Part shown: piece by piece, positions 36,841 to 50,430 of the stretch
Layout: each line of letters opens with the position of its first letter
Position numbering within the stretch: position 1 is the first letter of the stretch
Source: Siphonodentalium dalli
Taxonomy: Eukaryota > Mollusca > Scaphopoda > Gadilida > Siphonodentaliidae
Direction: 5' to 3'
Length of the DNA: 64,000 nt
Assembly: GCA_032622095.1 (NCBI GenBank)
Contig: CP136069.1
Location: forward strand, 155,485,043 to 155,549,042
Translations under genes and position numbers: made by a program
The notes under the pieces: generated by a model
The model's input: the letters and a program-made list of their open reading frames with translations, nothing else
Database searches by the model: none
Told to the model about the DNA's origin: nothing

Positions 36841-39800
36841 AAATGTATAATCGATAGCTACAACAATTCTATGGTAGATAGTTCACGGCCGACCTGATGC
36901 ATGCATCTTAGTTTTCTTGTATATAGTGTTACCCCTCTTATTCTGTTCTGGAGATCTTCGAGAAATAACTTTTATTTTTTTACACTGCTCAAATGTAATT
37001 CACCGAAGTTTGTGTATATATTTACAGGAACTGTATATTCAATGACCCTTTTCAATTATAGATATCTCAATAATTTCACAGAAAAGGTCACACATTTCTG
37101 CAAATTGCTACATGTAATCCCAATGTCCATATGCACAAGTTGTAGTGATAATTATATTATACATGTGTAACGCAGTCAAGTGTGCACATTTACATCAAGC
37201 ATGTTAGGGAAGTCTTAGATCATGTCATGAATATCAACTCTGGCTACGCCCGTAGTTCGTAGCAGAGGTTCATGGCATAATCTAGGGGAATCGGAACGTC
37301 ATTGGACGTAAACGTTAACTGATATATATTATCTGTCGGGATGACATTATACACGAACATATGATGGCTATATACAAAAATATAGTTAAACATATATGTA
37401 AGTACAAAACATTAAATATTTTAATATTTACATGAAAATCTCTGAGTTCACCGTATGTGTTATGTTGGTGTAGACCATGTTATCTCCCCTTGTATCCAGC
37501 CAATGGAACCGGCCGTTACTAGTATATAATGATGATGTGCTAACACAGACCGTATACGCTGCCAGTAGCATGACCGTGGCCACAGTGTCGTTATAGGGCA
37601 CCTTATAATTTCTAATTGCTCCCCATTGACCATTATTTCCTAACTCTATATATGAAACATGGAACCTTCAAATTATAGTTTCAACCAGAGACGTGGTTAC
37701 CGGGGGTTGTTGAGACACGCATGTATACCTGAAAGGAAGCCGTTCTTGGGAGAGGAAACATGGTCTACATGTATATCGTGGCATGATGAATGATGAATAA
37801 ATCTGGACCTGAATCACATATATATACCGCCCGCACGAACATCACAGTAACATATGGCTGGCATGGTTTATCTCTGTTGGTGACGGAGACGGAGATTTTT
37901 CTCTTGATTATACCATGCATACCCAAGGTTAGATGTGTTCATTAAATACCCACCAATCAGGTTTTCATTACAACTTCCATTTTCGAATTACAAGGGTGTA
38001 AACGTAAATATCTGCCATTTCAAGGAGACATTCTGAGCCTATGAATTTGTTTGAGTGGTTCCCTTCCTACATGTATTTTTGAATTCATGACTACCTAGCA
38101 TGACGTCAATTTAAGGTATCTTTGATTAATATGTGTTTGTTGCCTACCAACCTTTGTTTATTTATACAAATGGCAATTTCTTAATATGTTTATCAGCATT
38201 GGCATGCTTAAAAGACTCATCGTCGTAGAATTTCAATAAGCCTCGTGCTAGGAACATACGCAAGGATTACCCACAGTTAATGTCCAAAGCACATTTAAAG
38301 AAAGAAGCAATTCAATTTTCTGCATGCATGAGACCGTGCCACGTATACCTTTAAATATACATACATATTATGTGGTTCGCAACACGCACACAATTTGGTG
38401 CACTATTATGCAGTAATCATGAGAAATATGGGTGATTCAGATCCCAGTTCGAAATGCGTATTTATATGAAATTATCATATGAAAATAACAGTGGCGATAT
38501 ATATGATGCAAATTAGCACCTATAATATAGGAACGTGTTACGCGCGATGAAGCAATAATTAAGAATAATTGAATAGAGTATAAGATAAAGATGGTGTGTC
38601 GCCTCCGTGAATTTTCTGTATTTGTTCAGTATTTCAGAACGGCGCCTACAACACGTATAAAATTAATAATATCTGAGTGAGATAGAAGAGAACAGTCGGC
38701 AGGATCTTCGGTCTGTATGGCACATTTTTTTCAAAGATATTTTCCATAGACTGGGAAGGACATCTATCACTATTTGTTTTTAAATTCATTCACATGCAAT
38801 ATTGTTGATTGGAAATCTATCTTTTGAGACACATATAAGCGAAATTTGTGTGCGTTTTGTGGACTAATATAATACGGCTGTGTCTTAAAAGGAGTTTAAA
38901 AGAAATTGAAATGTATTGTTGGTGAAGTGTTTCCTGAAACCGATAGAGCATCTTTAACACACGTCTATCACTATAATACAATCATAGCACACTAAGATAT
39001 TTAGTGTTATTTCGTTATAATTGCACGTGAAAGATAAAACATGTGTATGCTATTTAATAATAACACGTATTAGCAACGAATCGTGTCTATGAAATGTAAT
39101 ATTCGTTATATGTATGCTTCAACAAGATGATATACATGTATGAATATTCTGATTGGAAGACAATTTCGAGATGAGTTGTCTGTTTCACAACCAGATTAAA
39201 GTCACTAAATTGTGATCGTTTAGTTTTATTTTTGGAAATAAGAGAGAGGTCAAGTGACAATTTCTGAGTGCACAGACGTCCGGAACAAACAAATATATTA
39301 GCGACTTCAAGCACGCGCAGCAGTAATCAGAAATTTAGCTGAATTAGCGTAACTGGATATAGGAGATGCATTATTGTGCAATATAATTCTTTCTCACTTC
39401 GAATTTGTTTCAACGACATATTTATGAAATTACAATTCTTGGACTACTTTTGAAGGGACCCAAGGCACTGGCAGTGGGTAAAATTTCAAAAATATAAGTC
39501 CACATGCATGTGAAAGCAACACCGCTGCATGGGAATGACATGGAGAAATAAATACACTTTGTTCTTATATTCATTATTGACACAGTAATGCCCTAAATAA
39601 TCGACCCCTTAACCACGAGGTGTGGTCGTTTAGCGAAGAAGAAAATGGAGGCTCAACTTTTCATTACTCGGATAGCTTCCATCCTGGTATATACGCTTTC
39701 TTGATATTAATGCAGAGCACCGTACCACACATACATCGTGTATCCTCTATTGGCACCATTGCTACGCTTATTTACGAATTATTTCCAAATTCGTTGCCAT

Positions 39801-39876
39801 TGTGATCCAAACCGTCAACTTATCAACACCACCATATGTCCGTCCTCTTCCATGGCCTGAGCATTTATATCAGCCC

Positions 39877-40660
39877 TTAGTGATATATCAGCCGACAGAT
39901 GCATCGAAAACGTTGATTGCATATATAATCCCACATTCGGTAATCTATTCCGATTCCAATTGCAATCAGTTGGAAATACCCTAACCATATTAGGCGATAT
40001 GTTGGATATTTCCATTTTTTTTTGTGGAAAGCTCGAGGTGCAGGTTTGTGATATTCCACCCCACGATGGGAGCAATTGCAAAAAAAAATTCATGGTTCTG
40101 GTTCAAGGGGGGGGGGGCACAGTTGGAAATTACAAGATAGACCATCTCCCCTCAACGGAGATCCTCTAGCTATACGCCCCTGCTTGAAGTGCCTGTTGGA
40201 AAATCACAACCTATAAGGTGAGGTGCAAATAGAATCTACCACACTTGGAAAACTTTATCTGATTCATGGGAGTGCTGCATATATGGAAATTCTTTAGACG
40301 AAGGAATTATGGTCTGCTTCGGTGGGGAGGGGTCAATTGGCAATTCCCAGTTAGACATCGCCCGAAATTTTCGCCTACCGAAAATGTGGATCATCAATAA
40401 CATCTTTACTGTTATAACACAGGGGCGTGTAAAAATTCAACAGTTGGAAATTCCATACCCGACACAATTAGGTTTAAACTGTTCTGGTAGTTTGATTTTT
40501 CAGGTAGTTTGATTTTCCAACCAGTATTTAGTGTTAAATTCGTTAATTTTAGGCAAAATATCACATATTTGCCTACTTTATGTCAATTGGATTAAATGAT
40601 ATATGGCTAACTATTAGAACTTTCCAACGTTAGGGGTTGTCAAGTTAGAAAGTTCTAAAG
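39877..40660. repeat. hAT-like repeat remnant
   Basis: Words 'gttggaaattacaag', 'caattggcaattccc', 'caacagttggaaattcc' and 'actttccaacgttagg', plus a poly-G run at 40107-40116, match the style of the element at 15545-16620. Ends are not clear. Confidence 0.5.
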
Positions 40661-41584
40661 CTGGGATGCCTGCTGAAAAAATGCGGGGTGCATAATTTTA
40701 GGACCCGTTTTGGGTTCATACCCAGTAAACGGCAATTTTGGAGTTTGGGATTATACCCGAGAAGATTTGTAAGGGCTGTCAGCCCTCTCCTACAATCCTA
40801 TCGCGAAAATTCACAAAATAGTTCGTAATTAATTTGTCAAAAACGATTGTAAAAGCTAATAATTGAGAACGCTCGTCATTGTATATCGCTTTTTATGCGC
40901 CGATCTTGTTATAAGAGACGATCGTTGGAATGTTTGCTAGACTGACAAAACTTCTACTTCGGTTCGTGGATATATCTGGCCATCACTGCATGGGCTCGTG
41001 TGACTGATCTGCATCCAAACTCATGCATTGATGCGTATACACCATGGTTAAGTTGTCCTGCTAAATTGGTCTGATATTGGTTGGTCCTGCTGATTGACAT
41101 GATGCGGTTGGGCAAAACTGAATATGTTAAGAGAATCTACCCTTATGTTTTCCAGAGCTAACATTTTCCGATTTTTGCAAATACAAGAAAAAACAACTAG
41201 TTATATGTTCATGAAACATTCATGAACATATAAGTTTTAAAATATTTTCTGCTCAATTGTTTGAAAAACGACAGGGATAGCCATATTGAGTTGTCTGAGT
41301 CTTGGTAAGTGATGGCTGCATGATGTACAACAAAACTAATTGAGTGTCTGTATCTTTAAATTAAATTTTTGGTACAAACCGGTGAAATTGATACCCAATC
41401 CGCTGTGACGGTTACGATATTAAGGCTACAGTTAGAATATGCGCATAATTTGCTGACGTATTACCCTAATCACATGGAGCATATATATGAGCAGACGACA
41501 AATAATACAAGTGCAGAAGGATTCCTATTATCTGGTGGGACATGTTCAGATGAATAAATTCAACAAACCGCCTTGGACATTTCC
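40661..41584. other. No gene seen
   Basis: AT-rich. One short palindrome, 'gttcatgaaacattcatgaac', lies at about 41207. Nothing else is recognised. Confidence 0.45.
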
Positions 41585-41766
41585 TAAGGGAACCACTCTT
41601 CAATGAGTATTTAGCGTAGAAAGGGTTAATAAGGGAACTACTCGTCAATGAGTATTTAGCGTAGAAAGGGTTAATAAGGGAACTACTCGTCAATGAGTAT
41701 TTAGCATAGAAAGGATTAATTAGGGAACTACTCGTCAATGCGTATTTAGTACAGAAAGGGTTAAGC
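41585..41766. repeat. 50-bp tandem repeat, about four copies
   Basis: 'gggaactactcgtcaatgag', 'tatttagcgtagaaagggtt' and 'aataa' repeat with a 50-bp period. The 90-residue minus frame with three 'SSSLINPFYAKYSLT' repeats is its translation, not evidence of a protein. Confidence 0.9.
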
Positions 41767-42097
41767 TGTCCAGTGGATTACGACCGACCATGACCCGACT
41801 TCTAACAACAAGACAGTAACAACAGCACACTATTAGTTTAAATCATTTATTTGTTAGAAAAAATCAACAAAAGACTGGATTCGATGGCGGATAGATACTA
41901 TATTATCATTTTATCGTTTAATTGGTCCAAAAGTTATGAGTGGACCATCATGTCGATCCTCCATGCAGTGTCATTCAGAATGACATAATTTTTGAAATAG
42001 TAGTGAGATTTAGATTGATGTAACATCTAACTTTGACCGTCCGACATGGCATGTTATAATTATCTCTAAATAGTCGACTCCATATATAACCACAGCA

Positions 42098-42285
42098 GAA
42101 TTAATTATGGGTAATTTTTTCAGGATTTAGTCGGAAATATGGCTTGTTGCCATTCATCGGAAAGCTCTCACCGAGGGCTTTCCGATGAATGGCAAAAAGC
42201 CATATTTCCGACTAAATCCTGAAATATTACCCATAATTCTGCTGAGGTTAAAGATTCGATTATTTAGGGCATTACTGTATAATTA
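42098..42285. mobile_element. Palindromic MITE, copy 1
   Basis: Nearly perfect fold-back. 'attatgggtaattttttcagg', 'atttagtcggaaatatggc' and 'gccattcatcggaaagctctc' are followed by their complements, with almost no loop. Outer sequence is 'taaatagtcgactcc...gattcgatta' and 'gggcattactg'. Other copies: 47966-48165 and 54048-54245; a lone left end remains at about 39582-39616. Confidence 0.8.
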
Positions 42286-43249
42286 TCTGAGCCAGATGTC
42301 TAATCGAAGTCCGTCACCTAACACAGCGATTTCGTTAGAATGATGCCAATTAGATACGAAACGTGTCCTACTAAAGTCAGTAATAAATATGGCACCTACT
42401 CATCCGTGACAAATTCACACTCGGTTGTCAACAGTTTATCAATAGACTATAGTTGTTCCACTATTGGCCAAGATCTCCCACCACATAACAATAATAGCAA
42501 CCACATGCGCGCCGCATGCGCGCTTGGTTGTTTATACCTTAGGCGCAGGCGAATGGCGTTATATATGTTTTTCTGTTAGCCATCAGTGATTTTTCAAAGA
42601 TCGCGGGGATGAATTTTTGACAAATTATCACATGACTTCCGGTTAGCAACTGTGTGGAGATCAAAATGAAATTAGCTATACTTCACAACTTACGAAGAAT
42701 TCCTATTAGTTTCGTGCATTTAGAACAAATTCGTTGATTAGCTTAATGAAAACAAGCGAAGACGTCGTGACACGGTTTCTGACGTCATTTGCGAGTCAGA
42801 ATCCAGACAAGATTGCACAATCCACGACAAGTAGACCTTGTCATGTCGTCTCAGTCGGGATCACTGCATGATGTTACATAAATTATTCTTAGCGTAATGT
42901 CGCCGATAAAAGTCAAATTTGAGGCACAACATACTCCATTACGTGTCACGTACGATTCATATTACTAATGGTGCTTATATAGTGGGTATCCCAAATGTCA
43001 GATGGGCCATAAGCATTTTACATTATTGTCCCAGCTGTTGAGTAATGCCGACCTGCATGCTTCCATTTAACAGGCGCTTCACTAGAGCGGCTTACACTTA
43101 CTCAACAACCAGGTCCCCATTTCTCGTCCAGGTAGACGAAGCGAGCACAGTACAAGTGACCTGGCGCCAGATTTGACACAGCGTGTTAAATGCTTTTCAT
43201 GGAATTCACACAGCATTATTTCTTATATTTTTTATATTTGTATAGATTC

Positions 43250-43383
43250 ATCATATAGCACACACGCCGCTTAATCCGACCAAGCCACTGTTGCGGAAAC
43301 CATAGCCCACTGACAGGGCGCGAACTCACGCCGATGCGTTAACACCATTACAAGTCCGACACTCTAACCACTGGGCTCCCACT
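43250..43383 (-). repeat. tRNA-derived SINE, copy B counterpart
   Basis: On the minus strand 'gggagcccagtggttagag' then 'gtgagttcgcgccctg'. These are better preserved A- and B-box-like elements than in copy A at 31800-31942, spaced as in a tRNA-type promoter. Confidence 0.7.
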
Positions 43384-44934
43384 TCCATACCATTTACTCA
43401 AGCAATTGAACATCGGATCGCCAGATGATATAATCTGATATTTCTTGGTGGGCGATATAAGAAGTTTTCAATCCAAATCTCCAATATATTCTCTGCTCCA
43501 GAACACATTTTATTTTGATATACTTACAATTTGTTTACACTTTAAAGTGGTTTTACATAATGATTCAAAATGGCTATCAATCTATGAGCACATTCTTTGC
43601 CACATTAATACATTTTCAATCGTTGGCTGGATCCCGAACAACTGATGAAAATTAAAATCGACATAATAATTGGCTTCAGAATTGTCACATTTCACAATGA
43701 TATAGTCAAATGTCAGTTATAAGAGACGAATTCAGCATACCTTATGTCTGCGGCCAGACAGCACAGGGACGACATTACTGAATGCGTTCATTGTAGTAAA
43801 GTATCGGGGAATTTGTTTTCGTGGATTTCACACAGAATTATTTCTGATATTTCTTATACGTGTATAGATTCATTGAGTGCATGAAGTCATTAAGAAAAGT
43901 AAATCAATTATAACATATAAATTGTCTTCAACATTTTAGGGAAAACAACAGCCATGTTGTCTAAACAAGTTTCATCACCTCATGGCACAACAATGATATT
44001 CCACGTGATCCTTATAGATTATACTATTGTGCTGAATTGGTCAAGTTGGCATGACTTCATTGGTTAGGTACCCAGGATCTTCAAAACGCTGAATATAGTA
44101 TCGCTCTCCCAATCCGCATACGTCACAGTGACTTGAAAACAAGATGGCGGCTATTTTGGAATATATATTATATTGAATTAAACTGAGGTAATGTAACAGT
44201 AATTAAACTGAATGGGAGGGGTGAGTGGGTGAGTTTTCGGAATTACTGGGTACCCTAATTAAACAAAAATAACATGCGAACTTGACCAATTGAACAATAT
44301 ATATTTACTAATTGGGTCAAACTGGTTTCACTGCAGAGACAGTTTGTGGTAGCGAGTTTCTATAAGAAGCAACAAAACTAGAATAACAGCACATAACGAA
44401 ATCACATTAACTCAATATACATATAACTTTCATAAATTTTCGCGTACATGTATATACGCAAACTTGTGGCCTGTAGATTACAACTTGTGCATGTGTATAT
44501 ATCGGTACATATTACACGAATAAGCCTGCACTGCGTCATCCCTTTACAGTCACCGAAATGGCAGCTATTGTATAATTCTTTTTCACCAATTCACCGAACA
44601 CGTTGAGCGCCAAGTGATGTTATACGATGCGCAATGAATGATATACAAGATATATGCTTGGCAATAAGGGAGTCGGGAACCAAAAAACGTCCTAATTTGC
44701 GTAAAATAGCGGTCTATGAAAAATTCCCCCACATATATATGGTGTATATTTCATCGCCTATATTAGCGACGTTATAAGTTACAATTAAGTTTAGTTTAAA
44801 TTTAATAAATGTATTGCCAGGCGTTATATCTTGTCGCCATTTTTCGAGTTTATTATGACGTATAGGTTCCCGATCCTCAGCTGAATAACTCTGCATGGCT
44901 AGAGCATCCTAAAATGTTGCGTAAACCCTGTGTG

Positions 44935-45107
44935 CCGATTAATGCATTCTCATATATATGCGAGTCTCCCGTAGGGAGCCTAGAATATATAAAAGAATTC
45001 CTTGGATAAACACTATTTATATTGACCTTGTAGGCCAGTGCATTCTCTTATATATGCCAGGCACCCCACGGGAGACTCGTATATATAAGAGAATGCGCTA
45101 GAACTGA
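44935..45107. repeat. Paired-hairpin cassette in duplication copy B
   Basis: Counterpart of 33784-33953 with the same two loops and a few stem substitutions. Confidence 0.8.
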
Positions 45108-46485
45108 ATATTGATTGCCGCACAAGCGCAACTCGCCATGGAAGGGATAACCGTTGTAGCATGGCAGTGCAAATCTGTCGGTTATTAACCTGCCTGATAA
45201 CGAAAACATTCATGTGTCATATATAGAGTTACCCCTCTTATTCTGTTCTGGAGATCGTCGAGAAATAACTTTTATTTTTTTTTACACTGGTCAAATGTAA
45301 TTCACGGAAGTTTGTGTATATATTTACAGGAACTGTATATTCAATGACCCTTTTCAATTATAGATATCTCAATAATTTCACAGAAAATGTCACACATTTT
45401 AGCAAATTTATACATGTAATCCCAATGTCCATATGCACAAGTTGTAGTCATAATTATATTATACATGTGTAACGCAGTCAAGTGTGCACATTTACATCAA
45501 GCATGTTAGGGAAGTCTTAGATCATGTCATGAATATCAACTCTGGCTACGCCCGTAGTTCGTAGCAGAGGTTCATGGCATAATCTAGGGGAATCGGAACG
45601 TCATTGGACGTAAACGCTAACTGATATATATTATCTGTCGGGATGACATTATACACGAACATATGATCGCTATATACAAAAATATAGTTAAACATATATG
45701 TAAGTACAAAACATTAAATATTTTAATATTTACATGAAAATCTCTGAGTTCACCGTATGTGTTATGTTGGTGTAGACCATGTTATCTCCCCTTGTATCCA
45801 GCCAATGGAACCGGCCGTTACTAGTATATAATGATGATGTACTAACAGAGACCGTATACGCTGCCAGTAGCATGACCGTGGCCACAGTGTCGTTATAGGC
45901 ACCTTATAATTTCTAATTGCTCCCCATTGACCATTATTTCCTAACGCTATGAAGCATGTAACCATCAAGTTAGAGTTTCAACCAGAGACGTTGTTGCCGG
46001 GGGTTGTTGAGACACGCCTGTATATACCTGAATTTAACAAGGAAGCCGTTCTTGCATGGGAGAGGAAACAAGGTCTACATGTATATCTTGACATGATGAA
46101 TGATGAATAAAACTGGACCTGAATCACATATACTGCCCGCACGAACATCCCCGTAACATATGGCTGACATGGTTTATCTCTTTTGATGACGGAGACGGAG
46201 ATTTTTCTCTTGATTACCATGCATACCCCATTCGCGTAGGATATAGATGTGTTCATTATCCGCACCAATCAGGTTTTGATTACAACTTCTAATTTCGAAT
46301 TACAAGGGTGGTAAATGTAAATATATACAATTTCAAGGAGACATTCTGAGCCTATGCATTTGTTTGTGTGGTTCCCTTCCTACATGTATTTTTGAATTCA
46401 TGACTACCTAGCATGACGTCAATTTAAGGTATCTTATGTTTGTGTAGCCTACCAACCTTTGTTTATTTATACAAATGGCAATTTC

Positions 46486-46486
<1 letters not shown>

Positions 46487-46534
<48 letters not shown>
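46487..46534. repeat. TA microsatellite private to copy B
   Basis: (TA)n of about 48 bp where copy A has only 'aatatgtttatcag' (about 38180). Confidence 0.95.
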
Positions 46535-46537
<3 letters not shown>

Positions 46538-47965
46538 CATTTGCATGCTTTAAAGACTCATCATCGTATCATTTCAATAAGCCTCGTGCTGACTGTCGTG
46601 CTAGGAAAATACGCAAGGATTACCCACAGTTAATGTCCAAAGCACATTTAAAGAAAGAAGCAATTTAATTTTCTGCATGCATGAGACCGTGCCACGTATA
46701 CCTTTAAATATACATACATATTATGTGGTTCGCAACACGCACACAATTTGGTGCAATATTATGCAGTAATCATGAGAAATATGGGTGATTCAGATCCCAG
46801 TTCGAAATGCGTATTTATATGAAATTATCATATGAAAATAACAGTGGCGATATATATGATGCAAATTAGCACCTATAATATAGGAACGTGTTACGCGCGA
46901 TGAAGCAATAATTAAGAATAATTGAATAGAGTATAAGTTAAAGATGGTGTGTCGCCTCCGTGAATTTTCTGTATTTGTTCAGTATTTCAGAACGGCGCCT
47001 ATACAACACGTATAAAATTAATAATATCTGAGTGAGATAGAAGAGAACAGTCGGCAGGATCTTCGGTCTGTATGGCACATTTTTTTCAAAGATATTTTCC
47101 ATAGACTGGGAAGGACATATATAACTATTTGTTTTTAAATTCATTCACATGCAATATTGTTGATTGGAAATCTATCTTTTGAGACACATGTAAGCGAAAT
47201 TTGTGTGCGTTTTGTGGACTAATATAATACGGCTGTGTCTTAAAAGGAGTTTGAAAGAAATTTAAATGTATTGTTGGTGAAGTGCTTCCTGAAACCGATA
47301 GAGCATCTTTAACACACGTCTATCACTATAATACAATCATAGCACACTAAGATATTTAGTGTTATTTCGTTATAATTGCACGTGAAAGATAAAACATGTG
47401 TATGCTATTTAATAATAACACGTATTAGCAACGAATCGTGTCTATGAAATGTAATATTCGTTATATGTATGCTTCAACAAGATGATATACATGTATGAAT
47501 ATTCTGATTGGAAGACAATTTCGAGATGAGTTGTCTGTTTCACAACCAGATTAAAGTCACTAAATTGTGATCGTTTAGTTTTATTTTTGGAAATAAGAGA
47601 GAGGTCAAGTGACAATTTCTGAGTGCACAGACGTCCGGAACAAACAAATATATTAGCGACTTTCTGGCATTTCAAGCACGCGCAGCAGTAATAAGAAATT
47701 TAGCTGAATTAGCGTAACTGGATATAGGAGATGCATTATTGTGCAATATAATTCTTTCTCACTTCGAATTTGTTTCAACGACTTATTTATGAAATTACAA
47801 TTCTTGGACAACTTTTGAAGGGACCCAAGGCACTGGCAGTGGGTAAAATTTCAATTTCAATTTCAATTTCAAAAATATAAATCCACATGCATGTAAAAGC
47901 AACACCGCTGCATGGGAATAACATGGAGAAATAAATACACTTTGTTCTTATATTCATTATTGATA

Positions 47966-48165
47966 CAGTAATGCCCTAAATAATCGACCCCTTAACCACA
48001 TCAGAATTATGGGTAACTTTTCAGGATTTAGTCGGAAATATGGCTTGTTTCTCTCACTGAGAGCTTTCCGATGAATGGCAACAAGACATATTTCCGACTA
48101 AATCCTGAAAAGTTACCCATAATTATGCTGTGATTAAGGAGTCGATTATTTAGGTCATTACTGAT
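47966..48165. mobile_element. Palindromic MITE, copy 2
   Basis: Ends 'cagtaatgccctaaataatcg' and its near-complement 'gattatttaggtcattactg'. The fold-back interior matches 42098-42285 with a small deletion at the tip ('ttgtttctctcactgagagc'). Confidence 0.85.
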
Positions 48166-48529
48166 AGTTCTCCATAAACTAAATTTCACGTGTTGAAACC
48201 ATTATTATGTAAACAACACTGTTACAGTGATTTGTCAATGACTTTCGGTAATTGTGTAGTAAGTTCAAATATTTTATTCTGAATACGATGTTCAATGCAT
48301 TGACCTTGTCCAATGTTTACCGTCAAATGTTGTTTAAACTGTAGTTTTTATTTGACTAATTGAACGTTATGGTTAATTCCATTGTAACAGTAATGTTCAC
48401 ATAACTGTGGTTCTGAAATACTCTCATCAGGAGAGTTACTAATAATGAAAATAAGGACGAAGTCAATCCATTGTTTCATGCACTTCTTGATGATATTTGT
48501 TTGATAGACCTTTATAACATGTATACAAG

Positions 48530-48920
48530 ATTGCAAATAGTGTGCCTGCCATTAGCAGAATGAGGACACCAGAAGGTGAAGTTAGTGACACAATCCCGCA
48601 CAGCAGGTTAGCGTCACCTAATTCACCCTCTGAGGACCCAATTTTACTTAGGCCTCAACTGCTATTGGAGACCTACGATCAGATTGAAATTCCCCAGTTG
48701 AAGTTGATGATGTTCACCCATTGGTCATCTTGATTATGCATTTTATCTTTTGAACATTATGGAATATAGAAACTGAAGAAGATGGAACTAACACAATGTT
48801 AATTTCAGACTATTGATACTCCCCATAAGATGAGGCATAAGCAGCATAAGGTAATCAGATGGTGAATATGGTGACACTAGCATCACTAAATTCACCCTCC
48901 GGGGACCTCATTCTGCAAAT
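48530..48920. repeat. Relative of the 22070-22500 repeat
   Basis: 'caaatagtgtgcctgccatt', 'gaggacaccagaaggtgaag', 'cagttgaagttgatg' and 'ctaaattcaccctccgggga' align in order with 22070-22500. Confidence 0.7.
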
Positions 48921-49414
48921 AAAAGACACACTATAAGCAGGCTTGCATGTATCTTAATTCGAACCCACTTCGAAGGCCTTCAGATCCTTTAAAAACTTCA
49001 TTTGAAACTTATGACACCAGAGAGAACATGTATACTATTTTCTGTAGGATGTTCCGTGAATCAATAAATTTTGTGCCGGAGATTCGCAAAGAAATCTCCA
49101 TTCAAAATTGGTCACATGATATCCCCTACCCTTAATACCAACACAAGACTTAACTGAGGTGTGATCGTTTAGCGAAGAAGAAAATGGAGGCTCAACTTTT
49201 CATTACTCGGACAGTTTCCATCCTGGTATATATGCTTTCTTGGTATTAATGTGGAGCACCGTATCACACATAGGTCTTGTATCCTCTATTGGCACCATTG
49301 CTACGCTTCTTTACGAATTATTTCCCCATTCGTTGCCATGGTGATCCAAACCGTCAACTTATCAACACCATCATATATCCGTCCTCTTCCATTGCCTGAC
49401 CATTTACATCAGCC

Positions 49415-49959
49415 GTCCCAAAAAGGTGTGACACGCACTGGATTCCCTTTCAATGCGATATTGAAATCGCCGCCAGACCATATTCATTTCACCACTCATG
49501 AGTCATGACGTCATGGTATCCATTGTAATATTGCACGTTTGCCCTCGTATAAATACGACGATGTCTATATACACAATGTAGACCTACTTATCACATTATA
49601 TCCCAGGAAAAGCCAGCCTCCTCGTGTCACGTGAATCACATTATATCCCAAGAATAGCCAGCATCCTCGTGTCACGTGAACGTTTTTAGTGTTTCCAGGG
49701 AAACAAGGTAGTCCAAGACAATTTCGTGACAATAATGAAACTGTTCCTGAAATTATAAATACAATAGTATGCAATAAATGAATTGCCTTGGTTGGATTGG
49801 CCATTTACTAAGAGCATTAGATTACCAGGATCTCCCGAAGTGAGCATCACATTTACACAGGGTATCAAAATATTGCCCTATACCACGCGATCTGTCAACA
49901 AGAGCACGCCGTCGGGGCGTGGCATAATACGCCCGTTTCTGGAGTAGAGTGGGGCATGT
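49415..49959. repeat. No gene; 45-bp tandem duplication
   Basis: 'tcacattatatccca.gaa' to 'cctcgtgtcacgtgaa' occurs at 49591 and 49636. Otherwise unremarkable. Confidence 0.6.
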
Positions 49960-50430
49960 AAACCCATATTTGAACTTGATCTGTATACAACATTTGGTTC
50001 AGTTCACTCAATTCAATCTAAAAGTTATCATCTGGAAACTGCATATCGTGTAAAATCTAAGTCGAAAAAGGGGCATACCTCATACGGACGAAACCCATAT
50101 TTGAACTTGATCTGTATTTTGGAGTGGTAAACTCATATACCAAATTTGGTTCAGTTCACTTGATTCAATCTAAAGTTATCAACCGCGGAAACCGCAAATC
50201 AGGTAAAATCTAAGTAAAAAAGGGACCTAACTCAGTCAAAATCATGCGGACGAAACCCATATTTGAATTTGATCTGCATGTTGGTGTGGTAAACCAATAT
50301 ACCAAATTTGGTTCAGTTCACTTGATTCAATCTAAAGTTATCATCCGGAAACCGCAAATCAGGTAAAATCTAAGTAAAAAAAGGGACATAACTCAGTCAA
50401 AATCGTGCGGACGAAACCCATATTTAGAAT
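49960..50430. repeat. ~155-170-bp tandem repeat, about three units
   Basis: 'cggacgaaacccatatttga' begins units at about 50085, 50239 and 50409. Each includes 'accaaatttggttcagttcac', 'tctaaagttatcatccggaaa' and 'gtaaaatctaagt'. Same family as 20701-21190. Confidence 0.8.

Larger units (their letters stand above)
30854..39876. repeat. Segmental duplication, copy A
   Basis: Three blocks match 42356-49414 in order and orientation. Block 1 is 30854-~34068 (42356-~45220), starting 'acgaaacgtgtcctactaaag'. Block 2 is ~36920-39616 (~45219-47999), starting 'atatag.gttacccctctta'. Block 3 is 39617-39876 (49156-49414), starting 'gaggtgtg.tcgtttagcg'. Copy A has an extra 2.85 kb (34069-36919) and an extra piggyBac-like MITE; copy B has extra material between blocks 2 and 3. 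Identity is high. Open frames inside are not conserved as proteins beyond what DNA identity predicts, and no gene is recognised. Confidence 0.9.
42356..49414. repeat. Segmental duplication, copy B
   Basis: Direct-orientation counterpart of 30854-39876 (blocks listed there). Differences from copy A: no piggyBac-like MITE (empty TTAA site at about 44261), no 2.85-kb middle segment, a private ~110-bp stretch near 43680-43790, and an expanded (TA)n tract. A 1.16-kb stretch (48000-49155) between blocks 2 and 3 holds the rest of a palindromic MITE and the 48530 repeat. Confidence 0.9.

Noticed and set aside
41466-41738. Minus-strand frame with three SSSLINPFYAKYSLT repeats
   Set aside because: Pure product of the 50-bp tandem repeat.
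41585-41766. Regular repeats resembling a CRISPR array
   Set aside because: Units are directly adjacent with no unique spacers, no cas genes, and the genome is eukaryotic.
46938-47144. 68-residue frame with a hydrophobic stretch, in the duplicated block
   Set aside because: The equivalent copy A frame is not kept open, and no splice or domain evidence was found.
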